From: Defluviitaleaceae bacterium
Lineage (GTDB): Bacteria; Bacillota; Clostridia; Lachnospirales; WRAX01
Reading direction: 5' to 3'
Length of the DNA stretch: 6,179 nt
Assembly: GCA_009784355.1 (NCBI GenBank)
Contig: WRBU01000076.1
Span: forward strand, 1-6,179
How positions within the stretch are numbered: position 1 is the stretch's first letter; each line of letters begins with the position of its first letter. The notes under the pieces were generated by a model. The model saw only the letters and a list, made by a program, of their open reading frames with translations. It did no database searches and was not told the DNA's origin. The translations under genes were made by a program, and so were the position numbers. Below, one piece after another: positions 1 to 6,179 of this stretch.

Positions 1-221
1 GAAGCTGTGTCAATAATAACACCATTATCAATCGACCTTTGAAACAAAACAGGTATACCTTCAACATAAACTATTTCTTCATCAAGTATTAGCCTGCCCT
101 CTATTATTTGAGATGGCGACCCTTCGAAGTTTGTTTCTGTGGCAATTATTGGCGGAGCGAGTGTGAGCACTATTACGACTGCTAAAAAACCCGCTAAAAG
201 TTTTCTGCTTGTTTTTTCCAT
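1..221 (-). CDS. Secreted protein of unknown function, N-terminal part only
   Basis: Open frame read leftwards from an ATG at 219-221; 73 codons are visible and the gene leaves the window at position 1. The start is supported by a GGGAGG ribosome binding site at 230-235, eight bases upstream. The product begins MEKTSRKLLAGF and has a classic signal peptide: a Lys/Arg-rich N-region (residues 3-7), a hydrophobic core (about 9-26, including LAVVIVLTLAPPIIA), and a likely cleavage after Ala27. There is no lipobox Cys, so export and release (or later anchoring) is more likely than a lipoprotein. The visible mature part (TETNFEGSPSQIIEGR onward) alternates acidic and beta-prone stretches, and I do not recognise a family. 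A strong sigma-A promoter lies at 352-379, so the gene is probably the first of its transcript. The call of a real exported protein is firm; the function is unknown. Confidence 0.85.
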   Translation of the reverse strand, partial: MEKTSRKLLAGFLAVVIVLTLAPPIIATETNFEGSPSQIIEGRLILDEEIVYVEGIPVLFQRSIDNGVIIDTA

Positions 222-351
222 GGAATAGTCCTCCCTAACAATATCTAGTTTAAATTTCTCAGCTTGCGTGCATTTGATGTACCTCTATTTCCTCAACAAT
301 ATTTGCTTTCAAGTGTATCATCCATTTTCTAGAAATATTTTCCACATCTTC

Positions 352-379
352 ATTATATCAAAATATAACTAAAGGTCAA
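352..379 (-). promoter_or_regulatory. Sigma-A promoter of the secreted-protein gene
   Basis: On the minus strand: -35 TTGACC (374-379), a 16-base spacer, and a perfect -10 TATAAT (352-357). The predicted transcription start is near 345, giving a 5' leader of about 125 bases before the ATG at 221. The spacer is one base shorter than the ideal 17. No transcript data support it; the call rests on consensus match and position. Confidence 0.75.
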
Positions 380-475
380 GTATTTTCTCTGATTTTGTAC
401 GAAAAAGATATTTTGATATGCCTAAATTGCATCTTTTGAACAAAATCATATCACTACAAAGGGCTTTTGCTTGTG

Positions 476-504
476 TTGACTTTTGTGAGGTGACGTGATA
501 TAAT
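476..504 (+). promoter_or_regulatory. Sigma-A promoter of the YcxB-like gene
   Basis: TTGACT at 476-481, a 17-base spacer and a perfect TATAAT at 499-504 make a near-consensus sigma-A promoter. Transcription should begin near 511. The last bases of the -10 box overlap the first in-frame ATG (503-505), so that ATG and the next one (506-508) cannot be on this transcript. This moves the start of the downstream gene to 539. Confidence 0.82.
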
Positions 505-528
505 GATGAAAATTTATTGGCCTGTTTT

Positions 529-535
529 GGAGGGG
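529..535 (+). promoter_or_regulatory. Ribosome binding site that fixes the start at 539
   Basis: GGAGGGG at 529-535; the GGAGG core ends five bases before the ATG at 539-541. The two earlier in-frame ATGs at 503 and 506 are preceded by GAGG at 487-490, but they lie inside or directly after the -10 box, upstream of the expected transcript start. Confidence 0.8.
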
Positions 536-538
536 AAA

Positions 539-1051
539 ATGTATAAGTTTGAATACATTTTGGAAGAGATGGACTATGTTGAGTTTAATCGGCATGTGTT
601 TTATAAGTCGCCAGTGCAACGTAAAAATATGATGTGGATGCGCTTTGGGGTGGCTTTAATACCTTTGCTTATGCTACCTCTCGCTGTGCGGTTTTTAGAG
701 AGCGGCGCAATGCTTTGGCTGTCATGCGCTTTTTTAGTCATTTTGTCGCTTGGTTGGATATTTCTTTTTAAAAAATTTTTGACAAGACTTTTTAAGCGGC
801 TTGTAGGTAAGTTAGATATTGTTTTTGGTCAAAAAATATCCGTTATTTTTGACGGAAAAAATATTATTGAAAAAACAGAGCTCGGCGAAAATCGCAGTAA
901 ATATGAGAGCATAAGAGAAGTTTCCGAAGAACACCAAGGTAAGTCTGTTTATGTTTTTATAGATGACATAAGGGCTGTGATTTTGCCTGCAAGAGCTTTT
1001 GAAAGCGACGCGCAAAAAGAAGAATTTATCAAACATATTAAACAAAAATAA
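539..1051 (+). CDS. YcxB-like protein with two membrane segments
   Basis: Encodes 170 residues starting MYKFEYILEE. The open frame extends 12 codons further upstream to 503, but those codons overlap the promoter, and a strong ribosome binding site sits just before 539. Layout: a soluble N-terminal strand-rich segment (about 1-33), two hydrophobic helices (about 36-53 and 58-77) separated by a very short turn, a basic stretch (KKFLTRLFKR, about 78-87), then a cytoplasmic-type C-terminal domain (about 95-170). The C-terminal end, with VYVFIDDIRAVILPARAF followed by an acidic helix EEFIKHIK, matches what I know of the YcxB-like C-terminal domain, where an aliphatic-P-x-R/K-A-F motif precedes a final helix. 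The molecular function of this family is not known. The gene appears monocistronic, divergent from a secreted-protein gene and convergent with a GNAT gene. Family assignment is by recall and is likely, not certain. Confidence 0.85.
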   Translation: MYKFEYILEEMDYVEFNRHVFYKSPVQRKNMMWMRFGVALIPLLMLPLAVRFLESGAMLWLSCAFLVILSLGWIFLFKKFLTRLFKRLVGKLDIVFGQKISVIFDGKNIIEKTELGENRSKYESIREVSEEHQGKSVYVFIDDIRAVILPARAFESDAQKEEFIKHIKQK

Positions 1052-1084
1052 AAGCCACCCTGATGTATCTAATGGGGTAGCTTT
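1041..1084 (-). terminator. Intrinsic terminator of the leftward gene block, possibly bidirectional
   Basis: The arms AAAGCCACCC (1051-1060) and GGGTAGCTTT (1075-1084) pair with one C-A mismatch around a 14-base loop. Read on the minus strand, the hairpin is followed by TATTTTTGTT, a usable T-run, so it best serves as the end of the transcript carrying the acetyltransferase gene. Read on the plus strand, it follows the YcxB-like stop codon directly (the last base of the stop is the first base of the stem), but the trailing sequence TTTATAACC is a poor T-run. It may serve both convergent genes, with better efficiency leftwards. Confidence 0.65.
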
Positions 1085-1115
1085 ATAACCTTATTGACAT
1101 AGTATAATTTGCGAA

Positions 1116-1541
1116 TTATGACAGTTTTTTTGACATATAATAACGGTTGTGACCCTCGGGACAATCTTCCAAAACACCAAACACTGTATATCCAAGTTTT
1201 TCATATAGTTCCTTTGCTTGAAAATCAAAGGTGTCTAAATGAGAAATCCGGCATCCCATTTTTCTCGCTTCGTTTTCTACATCATTCATTAAAATTTTTG
1301 CATATCCTTTATTTCTATGCTCGTCTTTAATCCATAAAACATCAATGCTCAAGATATTCCAACAATAAATTTCGGACAAAATACCCCCGATGACTTCGTC
1401 GCCTTCTTTTATACATTTATTGATATATATACTCAAAGGCTTCTGCTTAAACGGCACTTTTGAATTGTTGAAACTAACCAAGCAAGAGCTAATGTAGCTT
1501 TGCTCTTCTTTTGTTGCATCGTAAATTTTAACTGCATCCAT
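1116..1541 (-). CDS. GNAT family N-acetyltransferase
   Basis: A 141-residue single-domain protein, of usual length for the family. GNAT enzymes transfer an acetyl group from acetyl-CoA to an amine; the substrate here cannot be told. The acetyl-CoA binding motif A is clear: strand ILSIDVLWI (about 63-71), then HRNKGYA (75-81), where R76-x-x-G79-x-A81 fits the (Q/R)xxGx(G/A) pyrophosphate loop, followed by a helix. Near the end, AKELYEKLGY (109-118) is the conserved helix and turn; Tyr113 is at the position often serving as general acid. The protein is likely cytoplasmic. The start ATG at 1539-1541 lies five bases after the helicase stop codon, and its ribosome binding site GAGGGG (1552-1557, ten bases from the ATG) is inside the last helicase codons, so the two genes are almost surely cotranscribed and perhaps translationally coupled. 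The hairpin at 1041-1084 follows. Confidence 0.9.
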   Translation of the reverse strand: MDAVKIYDATKEEQSYISSCLVSFNNSKVPFKQKPLSIYINKCIKEGDEVIGGILSEIYCWNILSIDVLWIKDEHRNKGYAKILMNDVENEARKMGCRISHLDTFDFQAKELYEKLGYTVFGVLEDCPEGHNRYYMSKKLS

Positions 1542-1546
1542 ATTAT

Positions 1547-2656
1547 CTATTCCCCTCTTTCGTAGTTATGGATGAAAATACCCAATTTTTTAGCCATTTT
1601 CTTCAAGGTAGCGGCTTCACCTGCAGTAACGATGGAAATAACAACACCGTCTTTGCCCGCCCTGCCGCAACGACCCGCCCTATGCAAATAATCTTTTTCA
1701 CGAGCAGGGATGTCTAGGTTTATTACATGGGATAAGTCGGAAATATCAAGCCCTCTTGAACCTGCGTCGGTAGATACCAATGTGCGAGCCTTGCCATCCC
1801 GCAGGGCAGTAATGGCTTGCTTTCGTGCCAATTTGTCGTGAGTGGCTTGAAGAGATTTTGCGGGGATATTGTGATGATTTAAAGTCTGTGTGGTTTTGTC
1901 AATAGCATAGGGCATATTCACAAAAACAAGGGATTTTTGGATATTTTGACTGTGAATTATCGAGCGAAGCCGCTCGTTTTTTTTGCGCACGTCTGTAATA
2001 ATAAAATAGTGCTGGATATTTTTTGGGATTTTGCTACCTAGTTTGATTTCTGCAATTTCTTTCATAAGAGGTCTTGCAAGCTCCACGGTTTTTTGAGGCA
2101 TTGTGGCAGAAGCTAATACGATTTGCCTATCTTTAAGGGTGGATTTAACAAGCCCTTCAACAAGAGGCATATTTTCTGGTACAAAAATACGGTCAGCTTC
2201 ATCAAAAATAAGAGTACGCACGTAATGCATCGACAGCTTTTTATCTGCCACAAACTCTGCAACCCTGCCCAAAGTGCCAACCACGATGCGAGGCTTTGCT
2301 TTTAATGCCGCTTGCTGGCGTTTTTTATCTGCCCCGCCAATCAACAAGGCAACATCTTCGCTCCGCTCAAAAAGACCACGAGCAATGATGGTAATTTGAG
2401 ATGCTAACTCATAAGTTGGAGCGATGATAACAGCTTGTGCGGACTTCACATCATGTTTTATTGAGGCCACAATAGGCAATAGATATGCTAATGTTTTGCC
2501 GCTTCCTGTTGGAGACTGCATTAAAATGTCTTGCCTGCTCAAAATTGGAGGTATGGCTTGCTGCTGGATTTCTGTTGGCATAGTGATGCCCTGCAAAGGC
2601 TTTTTATCTGCCATTTGCTGCCATATTGCATTTCCAAAAATATTGTCAAAAGTCAT
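1547..2656 (-). CDS. DEAD-box ATP-dependent RNA helicase, YfmL-type
   Basis: A 369-residue protein made of only the two RecA-like domains, as in Bacillus YfmL (which I recall as about 376 residues and linked to 50S ribosome assembly). It would unwind or remodel RNA using ATP in the cytoplasm. Motifs in order: Q motif with Gln31 (MPTEIQ), Walker A SPTGSGKT (48-55), motif Ia PTYELA (80-85), GG (107-108), motif Ib-like GTLGR (127-131), DEAD (152-155), SAT (183-185), motif IV LVFVN (243-247), motif V STDAGSRGLDI (295-305), motif VI HRAGRCGRAG (325-334). It ends with LKKMAKKLG, a tail shared with YfmL. Motif Ia has Tyr where most members have Arg, motif Ib has Leu for Pro, and motif V is STDAGSRG where ATD-(I/V)-AARG is usual. 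The ATPase residues are intact. The start ATG at 2654-2656 has TGAGGT (2662-2667) five bases upstream. It lies 54 bases after rpoC, behind a GC-rich hairpin, and no clear promoter of its own was seen. YfmL assignment is by recall; DEAD-box identity is certain. Confidence 0.95.
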   Translation of the reverse strand: MTFDNIFGNAIWQQMADKKPLQGITMPTEIQQQAIPPILSRQDILMQSPTGSGKTLAYLLPIVASIKHDVKSAQAVIIAPTYELASQITIIARGLFERSEDVALLIGGADKKRQQAALKAKPRIVVGTLGRVAEFVADKKLSMHYVRTLIFDEADRIFVPENMPLVEGLVKSTLKDRQIVLASATMPQKTVELARPLMKEIAEIKLGSKIPKNIQHYFIITDVRKKNERLRSIIHSQNIQKSLVFVNMPYAIDKTTQTLNHHNIPAKSLQATHDKLARKQAITALRDGKARTLVSTDAGSRGLDISDLSHVINLDIPAREKDYLHRAGRCGRAGKDGVVISIVTAGEAATLKKMAKKLGIFIHNYERGE

Positions 2657-2667
2657 AACTTACCTCA

Positions 2668-2705
2668 CATAAAGCGGGCGGGACTGCCAAACGCACCCCC
2701 GCCCG
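2668..2705 (-). terminator. GC-rich hairpin after rpoC, weak terminator or attenuator
   Basis: A perfect 8-bp stem formed by CGGGCGGG (2675-2682) and CCCGCCCG (2698-2705) around a 15-base loop, starting six bases after the rpoC stop codon in the direction of transcription. On the minus strand the hairpin is followed only by CTTTATG, so the T-run is three bases long, interrupted, and merges with the helicase ribosome binding site at 2662-2667. A strong stem with a poor T-run suggests partial termination, or an RNA-processing or 3'-end stability element, with readthrough into the helicase gene. The stem is seen directly; the activity is inferred. Confidence 0.55.
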
Positions 2706-2710
2706 TTGTT

Positions 2711-5700
2711 TTAAAAAGTTTTTATTTCTTGATGGTTATCTTCTGATGTTGCTTCGGTGTCGCTGTATTCTGTATAATCAAATGCATTAGGCTGGGCAGA
2801 GCTGCCCACCACGTCCACATTGCGATATAGCTTCATGCCCGTTCCTGCTGGGATTAGCTTTCCGATGATAACATTTTCCTTTAAGCCAATAAGCGGGTCC
2901 ACCTTGCCTTTGATGGCGGCTTCTGTAAGCACTCTTGTGGTTTCTTGGAAAGATGCGGCAGAAAGGAAGCTGTCTGTGGCAAGAGATGCCTTTGTTATTC
3001 CCAAAAGCACACGGCTGCCTTGGGCTGGCTCCAAACCTTGGGCTTCCAGCTTTTCATTTTGCTCCTCAAAATCAAGCCAGTCGATTAACGAACCCGGCAA
3101 GAAGTGAGAATCGCCGTTTTCTTCCACACGCACACGCTTTAACATTTGACGCACTATAACTTCAATATGCTTGTCGTTTATATCAACACCCTGCAAGCGG
3201 TACACACGCTGCACTTCTTGCAGCATATAGTCTTGCACGCCACGTATGCCCTTGATTTTAAGGATGTCGTGAGGGTATATAGAGCCTTCTGTAATCTCGT
3301 CGCCTGCTTCAAGGCTTTCGCCGTTAAACACGCAAATGCTGGAACCATACGGAATGAGATATTCCTTGGTTTCGCCTGTTTGTTGGTTGGTCAGCACAAC
3401 TTCACGCTTTTTGCGGGTGTCGGTTACTGTTACAATGCCGTTAAAATCAGCTATAATAGCAAGACCTTTCGGCTTGCGGGCTTCAAATAACTCCTCAACA
3501 CGAGGAAGACCTTGGGTAATGTCTTCGTTAGAAGCGATACCGCCCGTGTGGAAGTTACGCATTGTAAGCTGTGTTCCGGGTTCACCAATGGACTGGGCGG
3601 CTATAATACCGACTGCCTCGCCAGTACGAACCGGACGGCCGCTTGCCATATTAGCTCCATAACATTTTGTGCAAAGACCAATTTTGCAACGGCATGTAAG
3701 GATGGTGCGGATATGAACCTCTTTAACCCCTGACTTATCTACCAAAGCAGCTTGGTCGCCGGAAATCATGGTGTCAGCTTCAACAAGCACTTCGCCTGTT
3801 TCAGGATGTTTAATTTCATCAATGCTCCAACGTCCCTCTATGCGGTCTTTAAGAGCAACGATAACTTCTGGAGTTTCGCTTCCAATGGTTTTGTCCATAA
3901 AGGCCGAAATCCAAAGACCAGGCTTCGCTTTAGCTTCGCCAACACAGTCGTCATCACGTATAATAATATCTTGCGAAACGTCTACCAAGCGGCGGGTTAG
4001 ATACCCCGAGTCTGCTGTTTTTAATGCAGTGTCGGACAGAGTTTTTCTTGCACCATGGGCAGAAAGGAAATACTCCAAAACCGACAAGCCTTCACGGAAG
4101 TTAGACTTAATGGGAAGCTCAATAGTTTCGCCTGAAGGGCTGGTCATAAGACCACGCATCCCTGCAAGTTGCTTAATTTGCGCACGGCTACCTCTTGCAC
4201 CCGATGTAGCCATCATTTGGATATTGTTAAACTCGCCAAGCCCCTCAATAAGAGCATCGGCAATTTTATCGTTGGCTTCGTTCCACACGGCAATAACACG
4301 GTCATGCCGCTCGGAATTAGTCATTAAACCACGGCGGAACATTTTTGTAACGCTTTCAACATCATTTTCAGCTTGTGCAATAATACCTGCTTTTGCAGCG
4401 GGAATTTCCATGTCAGAAACAGAAACGGTCAATGCGCCGCGGGTGGAAAATTTAAAGCCCAATTCTTTTATGAGGTCAAGAACCTCTGCAGTTTTTGTAA
4501 AGCCGTAGCGGCTTATGCAGCGGTCTATGATGCCTTGTAATGTTTTTTTGTCGCATACAAAATCGATTTCGTATTTTAGCAAATTTTCCAGTTGTGTGCG
4601 GTCTTGGAAGCCAAGGCTTTGTGGAATGGCTTCGTTAAAGATAATGCGCCCTGCTGTCGTATCTATCAAACGGCTTTGTTCAACCCCGTCTATCACCATT
4701 TTGCGGCGTACCTTAATTTTTGCATGTAGTGTTATAAAATGGTTGTCATAAGCCAAAAGTGCCTCTTCTTCGTCCTTGAAAATCTTGCCTTCGCCCAAAT
4801 CACCCTCTTTACAAATAGTGAGGTAGTATATGCCCAAAACCATGTCTTGTGATGGCACAGTAATTGGCGCACCATCCGATGGCTTCAATAGGTTGTTCGG
4901 CGACAGCAACAAGAAGCGGCATTCTGCTTGTGCTTCCACGGACAGCGGCAAGTGAACCGGCATTTGGTCGCCGTCAAAGTCGGCATTAAATGCAGTACAC
5001 ACCAGCGGGTGAATTTTTAATGCTTTACCCTCAACAAGCACGGGTTCAAAGGCTTGTATGCCAAGCCTGTGAAGGGTAGGGGCGCGGTTTAATATAACAG
5101 GATGTTCTTTGATAACATCTTCCAAAACGTCCCAAACACGGTCTTCTAAACGCTCTACCATGCGCTTCGCGCTTTTGATATTATGCGCTTCATTAAGCTC
5201 CACGAGCTTTTTCATAACAAAGGGCTTGAAAAGCTCAATAGCCATTTCTTTTGGCAGACCGCATTGGTAAATTTTTAAGGTTGGGCCTACCACGATAACA
5301 GAACGCCCTGAGTAGTCAACACGTTTACCAAGAAGGTTTTGGCGGAAGCGACCCTGCTTGCCCTTTAATAAGTCGGAAAGGGACTTCAACGGGCGGTTAC
5401 CGGGACCTGTTACGGGGCGGCCACGGCGGCCGTTGTCAATAAGGGCATCCACAGCCTCTTGCAACATACGCTTTTCATTACGTACAATAATTTCCGGCGC
5501 ACCAAGGTCAAGCAGTCTTTTTAGGCGGTTATTGCGGTTAATTACACGTCTATATAAATCATTAAGGTCAGAAGTAGCGAAGCGACCGCCATCAAGCTGC
5601 ACCATTGGGCGCAAGTCCGGAGGAATAACAGGAACAGCATCAAGAATCATCCAAGCAGGGTGATTGCCTGAAATACGGAAGCTCTCAATAACTTCCAGTT

Positions 5701-6179
5701 TTTTAAGTACTTTTATACGTTTTTGACCAGCGGCTGTTTTTAGGCTATTTTTAAGCTCTTCGCTCTCGCCTTCTAGGTCGATGTTTAGAAGTAGCTCTTT
5801 AACAGATTCTGCGCCCATACCTACACGGAAAGCATCTTCACCGTATTTTTCTACTGCGTCACGATATTCCTTGTCAGTCAAAATTTGCTTGTAAGAAAGC
5901 CCTGTATCGGCGGCATCAAGCACTACGTAGCTGGCAAAATATAGAATTTTTTCCAAAGCACGGGGCGACATGCCGAGAATCAAGCCCATTCGGCTTGGGA
6001 TGCCGCGGAAATACCAAATATGGGAAACAGGGGCGGCAAGCTCTATATGCCCCATACGTTCACGGCGCACTTTCTTTTTGGTAACCTCAACGCCGCAACG
6101 GTCGCAAACTGTGCCTTTGAAGCGGATACGCTTATATTTGCCGCAGTGACATTCCCAGTCTTTATCAGGACCAAAAATA
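2711..6179 (-). CDS. rpoC: DNA-directed RNA polymerase subunit beta', 5' end missing
   Basis: 1155 residues visible; the frame enters at 6178 with [15 protein letters not shown], so about 50 N-terminal residues lie beyond the right edge. A GTG at 6068-6070 is internal. This subunit forms half of the polymerase active cleft. Numbering from the first visible residue: zinc site 1 has Cys10, 12, 25 and 28 (C-x-C-x12-C-x2-C). The Mg-binding loop NADFDGDQM is at 398-406, with Asp400, 402 and 404. The bridge helix ([18 protein letters not shown]) lies around 708-725. Zinc site 2 has Cys745, 829, 836 and 839. The trigger loop [16 protein letters not shown] is at 865-880. No large insert is present, as expected for Bacillota, and the tail is short and acidic. 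All catalytic and zinc residues are present. Three conserved-looking positions differ from sequences I recall: Pro407 after DQM, Thr in the bridge helix (KTLSD for KGLAD), and Asn875 in the trigger loop (MRNFH for MRTFH). rpoB is expected upstream. Confidence 0.99.
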   Translation of the reverse strand, partial: IFGPDKDWECHCGKYKRIRFKGTVCDRCGVEVTKKKVRRERMGHIELAAPVSHIWYFRGIPSRMGLILGMSPRALEKILYFASYVVLDAADTGLSYKQILTDKEYRDAVEKYGEDAFRVGMGAESVKELLLNIDLEGESEELKNSLKTAAGQKRIKVLKKLEVIESFRISGNHPAWMILDAVPVIPPDLRPMVQLDGGRFATSDLNDLYRRVINRNNRLKRLLDLGAPEIIVRNEKRMLQEAVDALIDNGRRGRPVTGPGNRPLKSLSDLLKGKQGRFRQNLLGKRVDYSGRSVIVVGPTLKIYQCGLPKEMAIELFKPFVMKKLVELNEAHNIKSAKRMVERLEDRVWDVLEDVIKEHPVILNRAPTLHRLGIQAFEPVLVEGKALKIHPLVCTAFNADFDGDQMPVHLPLSVEAQAECRFLLLSPNNLLKPSDGAPITVPSQDMVLGIYYLTICKEGDLGEGKIFKDEEEALLAYDNHFITLHAKIKVRRKMVIDGVEQSRLIDTTAGRIIFNEAIPQSLGFQDRTQLENLLKYEIDFVCDKKTLQGIIDRCISRYGFTKTAEVLDLIKELGFKFSTRGALTVSVSDMEIPAAKAGIIAQAENDVESVTKMFRRGLMTNSERHDRVIAVWNEANDKIADALIEGLGEFNNIQMMATSGARGSRAQIKQLAGMRGLMTSPSGETIELPIKSNFREGLSVLEYFLSAHGARKTLSDTALKTADSGYLTRRLVDVSQDIIIRDDDCVGEAKAKPGLWISAFMDKTIGSETPEVIVALKDRIEGRWSIDEIKHPETGEVLVEADTMISGDQAALVDKSGVKEVHIRTILTCRCKIGLCTKCYGANMASGRPVRTGEAVGIIAAQSIGEPGTQLTMRNFHTGGIASNEDITQGLPRVEELFEARKPKGLAIIADFNGIVTVTDTRKKREVVLTNQQTGETKEYLIPYGSSICVFNGESLEAGDEITEGSIYPHDILKIKGIRGVQDYMLQEVQRVYRLQGVDINDKHIEVIVRQMLKRVRVEENGDSHFLPGSLIDWLDFEEQNEKLEAQGLEPAQGSRVLLGITKASLATDSFLSAASFQETTRVLTEAAIKGKVDPLIGLKENVIIGKLIPAGTGMKLYRNVDVVGSSAQPNAFDYTEYSDTEATSEDNHQEIKTF

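Larger units (their letters stand above)
222..538. other. Divergent intergenic region
   Basis: AT-rich non-coding stretch between the leftward secreted-protein gene and the rightward YcxB-like gene. It contains two outward-facing sigma-A promoters whose -35 boxes are separated by about 96 bases (380-475). The leftward transcript would have a leader of roughly 125 bases and the rightward one only about 28 bases. Between the -35 boxes there is a 9-base inverted repeat, TGATTTTGT at 390-398 and ACAAAATCA at 440-448. Its arms are far apart, so it may be chance. No RNA gene, riboswitch or convincing extra protein gene was seen. Confidence 0.75.

Noticed and set aside
1094..1158. TTGACA boxes at 1094-1099 and 1130-1135 with nearby TATAAT-like sequences
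   Set aside because: The good TATAAT-like matches are only a few bases from the TTGACA boxes. At a 17-base spacing, only a poor TATGAC (first box) or no match (second box) is found, and they would point into the antisense strand of the GNAT gene.
812..1330. Open frames antisense to the YcxB-like gene and to the GNAT gene
   Set aside because: Both overlap genes with recognisable domains and lack good ribosome binding sites; the translations look random.
2123..2746. Rightward open frames opposite the helicase gene and the rpoC end
   Set aside because: They are antisense to clear DEAD-box coding sequence, and no credible start signal or protein family was seen.
2820..5663. Several rightward open frames of 70-246 codons opposite rpoC
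   Set aside because: They lie antisense to a strongly conserved gene, have low-complexity Ser/Arg-rich or otherwise unrecognisable products, and lack ribosome binding sites and family motifs. They are shadows of rpoC codon bias.
6068..6070. GTG that could be taken as the rpoC start
   Set aside because: The frame continues upstream through the conserved zinc-site sequence DWECHCGKY and CDRCGVEV to the window edge, so this is an internal valine codon.
1..6179. A novel defence, mobile or secretion system
   Set aside because: Apart from the truncated secreted protein, every gene belongs to a known family. No direct-repeat array, transposase, integrase, att-like repeat or tRNA was seen. The interest of the window is in gene order and residue-level variants.

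Overview
The window looks like a housekeeping stretch from a low-to-moderate GC Gram-positive bacterium (Bacillota, probably Clostridia). The grounds are a compact RNA polymerase beta-prime subunit without large lineage inserts, strong GGAGG-type ribosome binding sites, near-consensus sigma-A promoters, a short YfmL-type DEAD-box helicase and a YcxB-like membrane protein. The placement is by recall of family sequences; no search was run.

Layout from left to right. Positions 1-221 (minus) hold the first 73 codons of a secreted protein of unknown function that runs off the left edge. Positions 222-538 are a divergent intergenic region with two good sigma-A promoters, one firing left (352-379) and one firing right (476-504). 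Positions 539-1051 (plus) encode a 170-residue YcxB-like protein with two membrane segments. A hairpin at 1051-1084 closes this gene against the convergent block. Everything to its right is on the minus strand and is transcribed towards it: rpoC (2711 to beyond 6179, lacking only about 50 N-terminal residues), a GC-rich hairpin (2675-2705), a DEAD-box RNA helicase (1547-2656), and a GNAT acetyltransferase (1116-1541) whose ribosome binding site lies inside the end of the helicase gene.

rpoC very probably follows rpoB, which would lie beyond the right edge. The hairpin after rpoC has almost no T-run, and the helicase has no obvious promoter of its own. Part of the rpoBC transcription may therefore read through into the helicase and acetyltransferase genes, with the 1041-1084 hairpin as the final terminator. 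The usual rpsL-rpsG-fusA-tuf genes do not follow rpoC here.

I found no mobile element, CRISPR array, RNA gene or clearly novel system. The points worth a second look are the corrected start of the YcxB-like gene, the unusual neighbours of rpoC, a few substitutions in RpoC catalytic elements, and altered motifs in the helicase.
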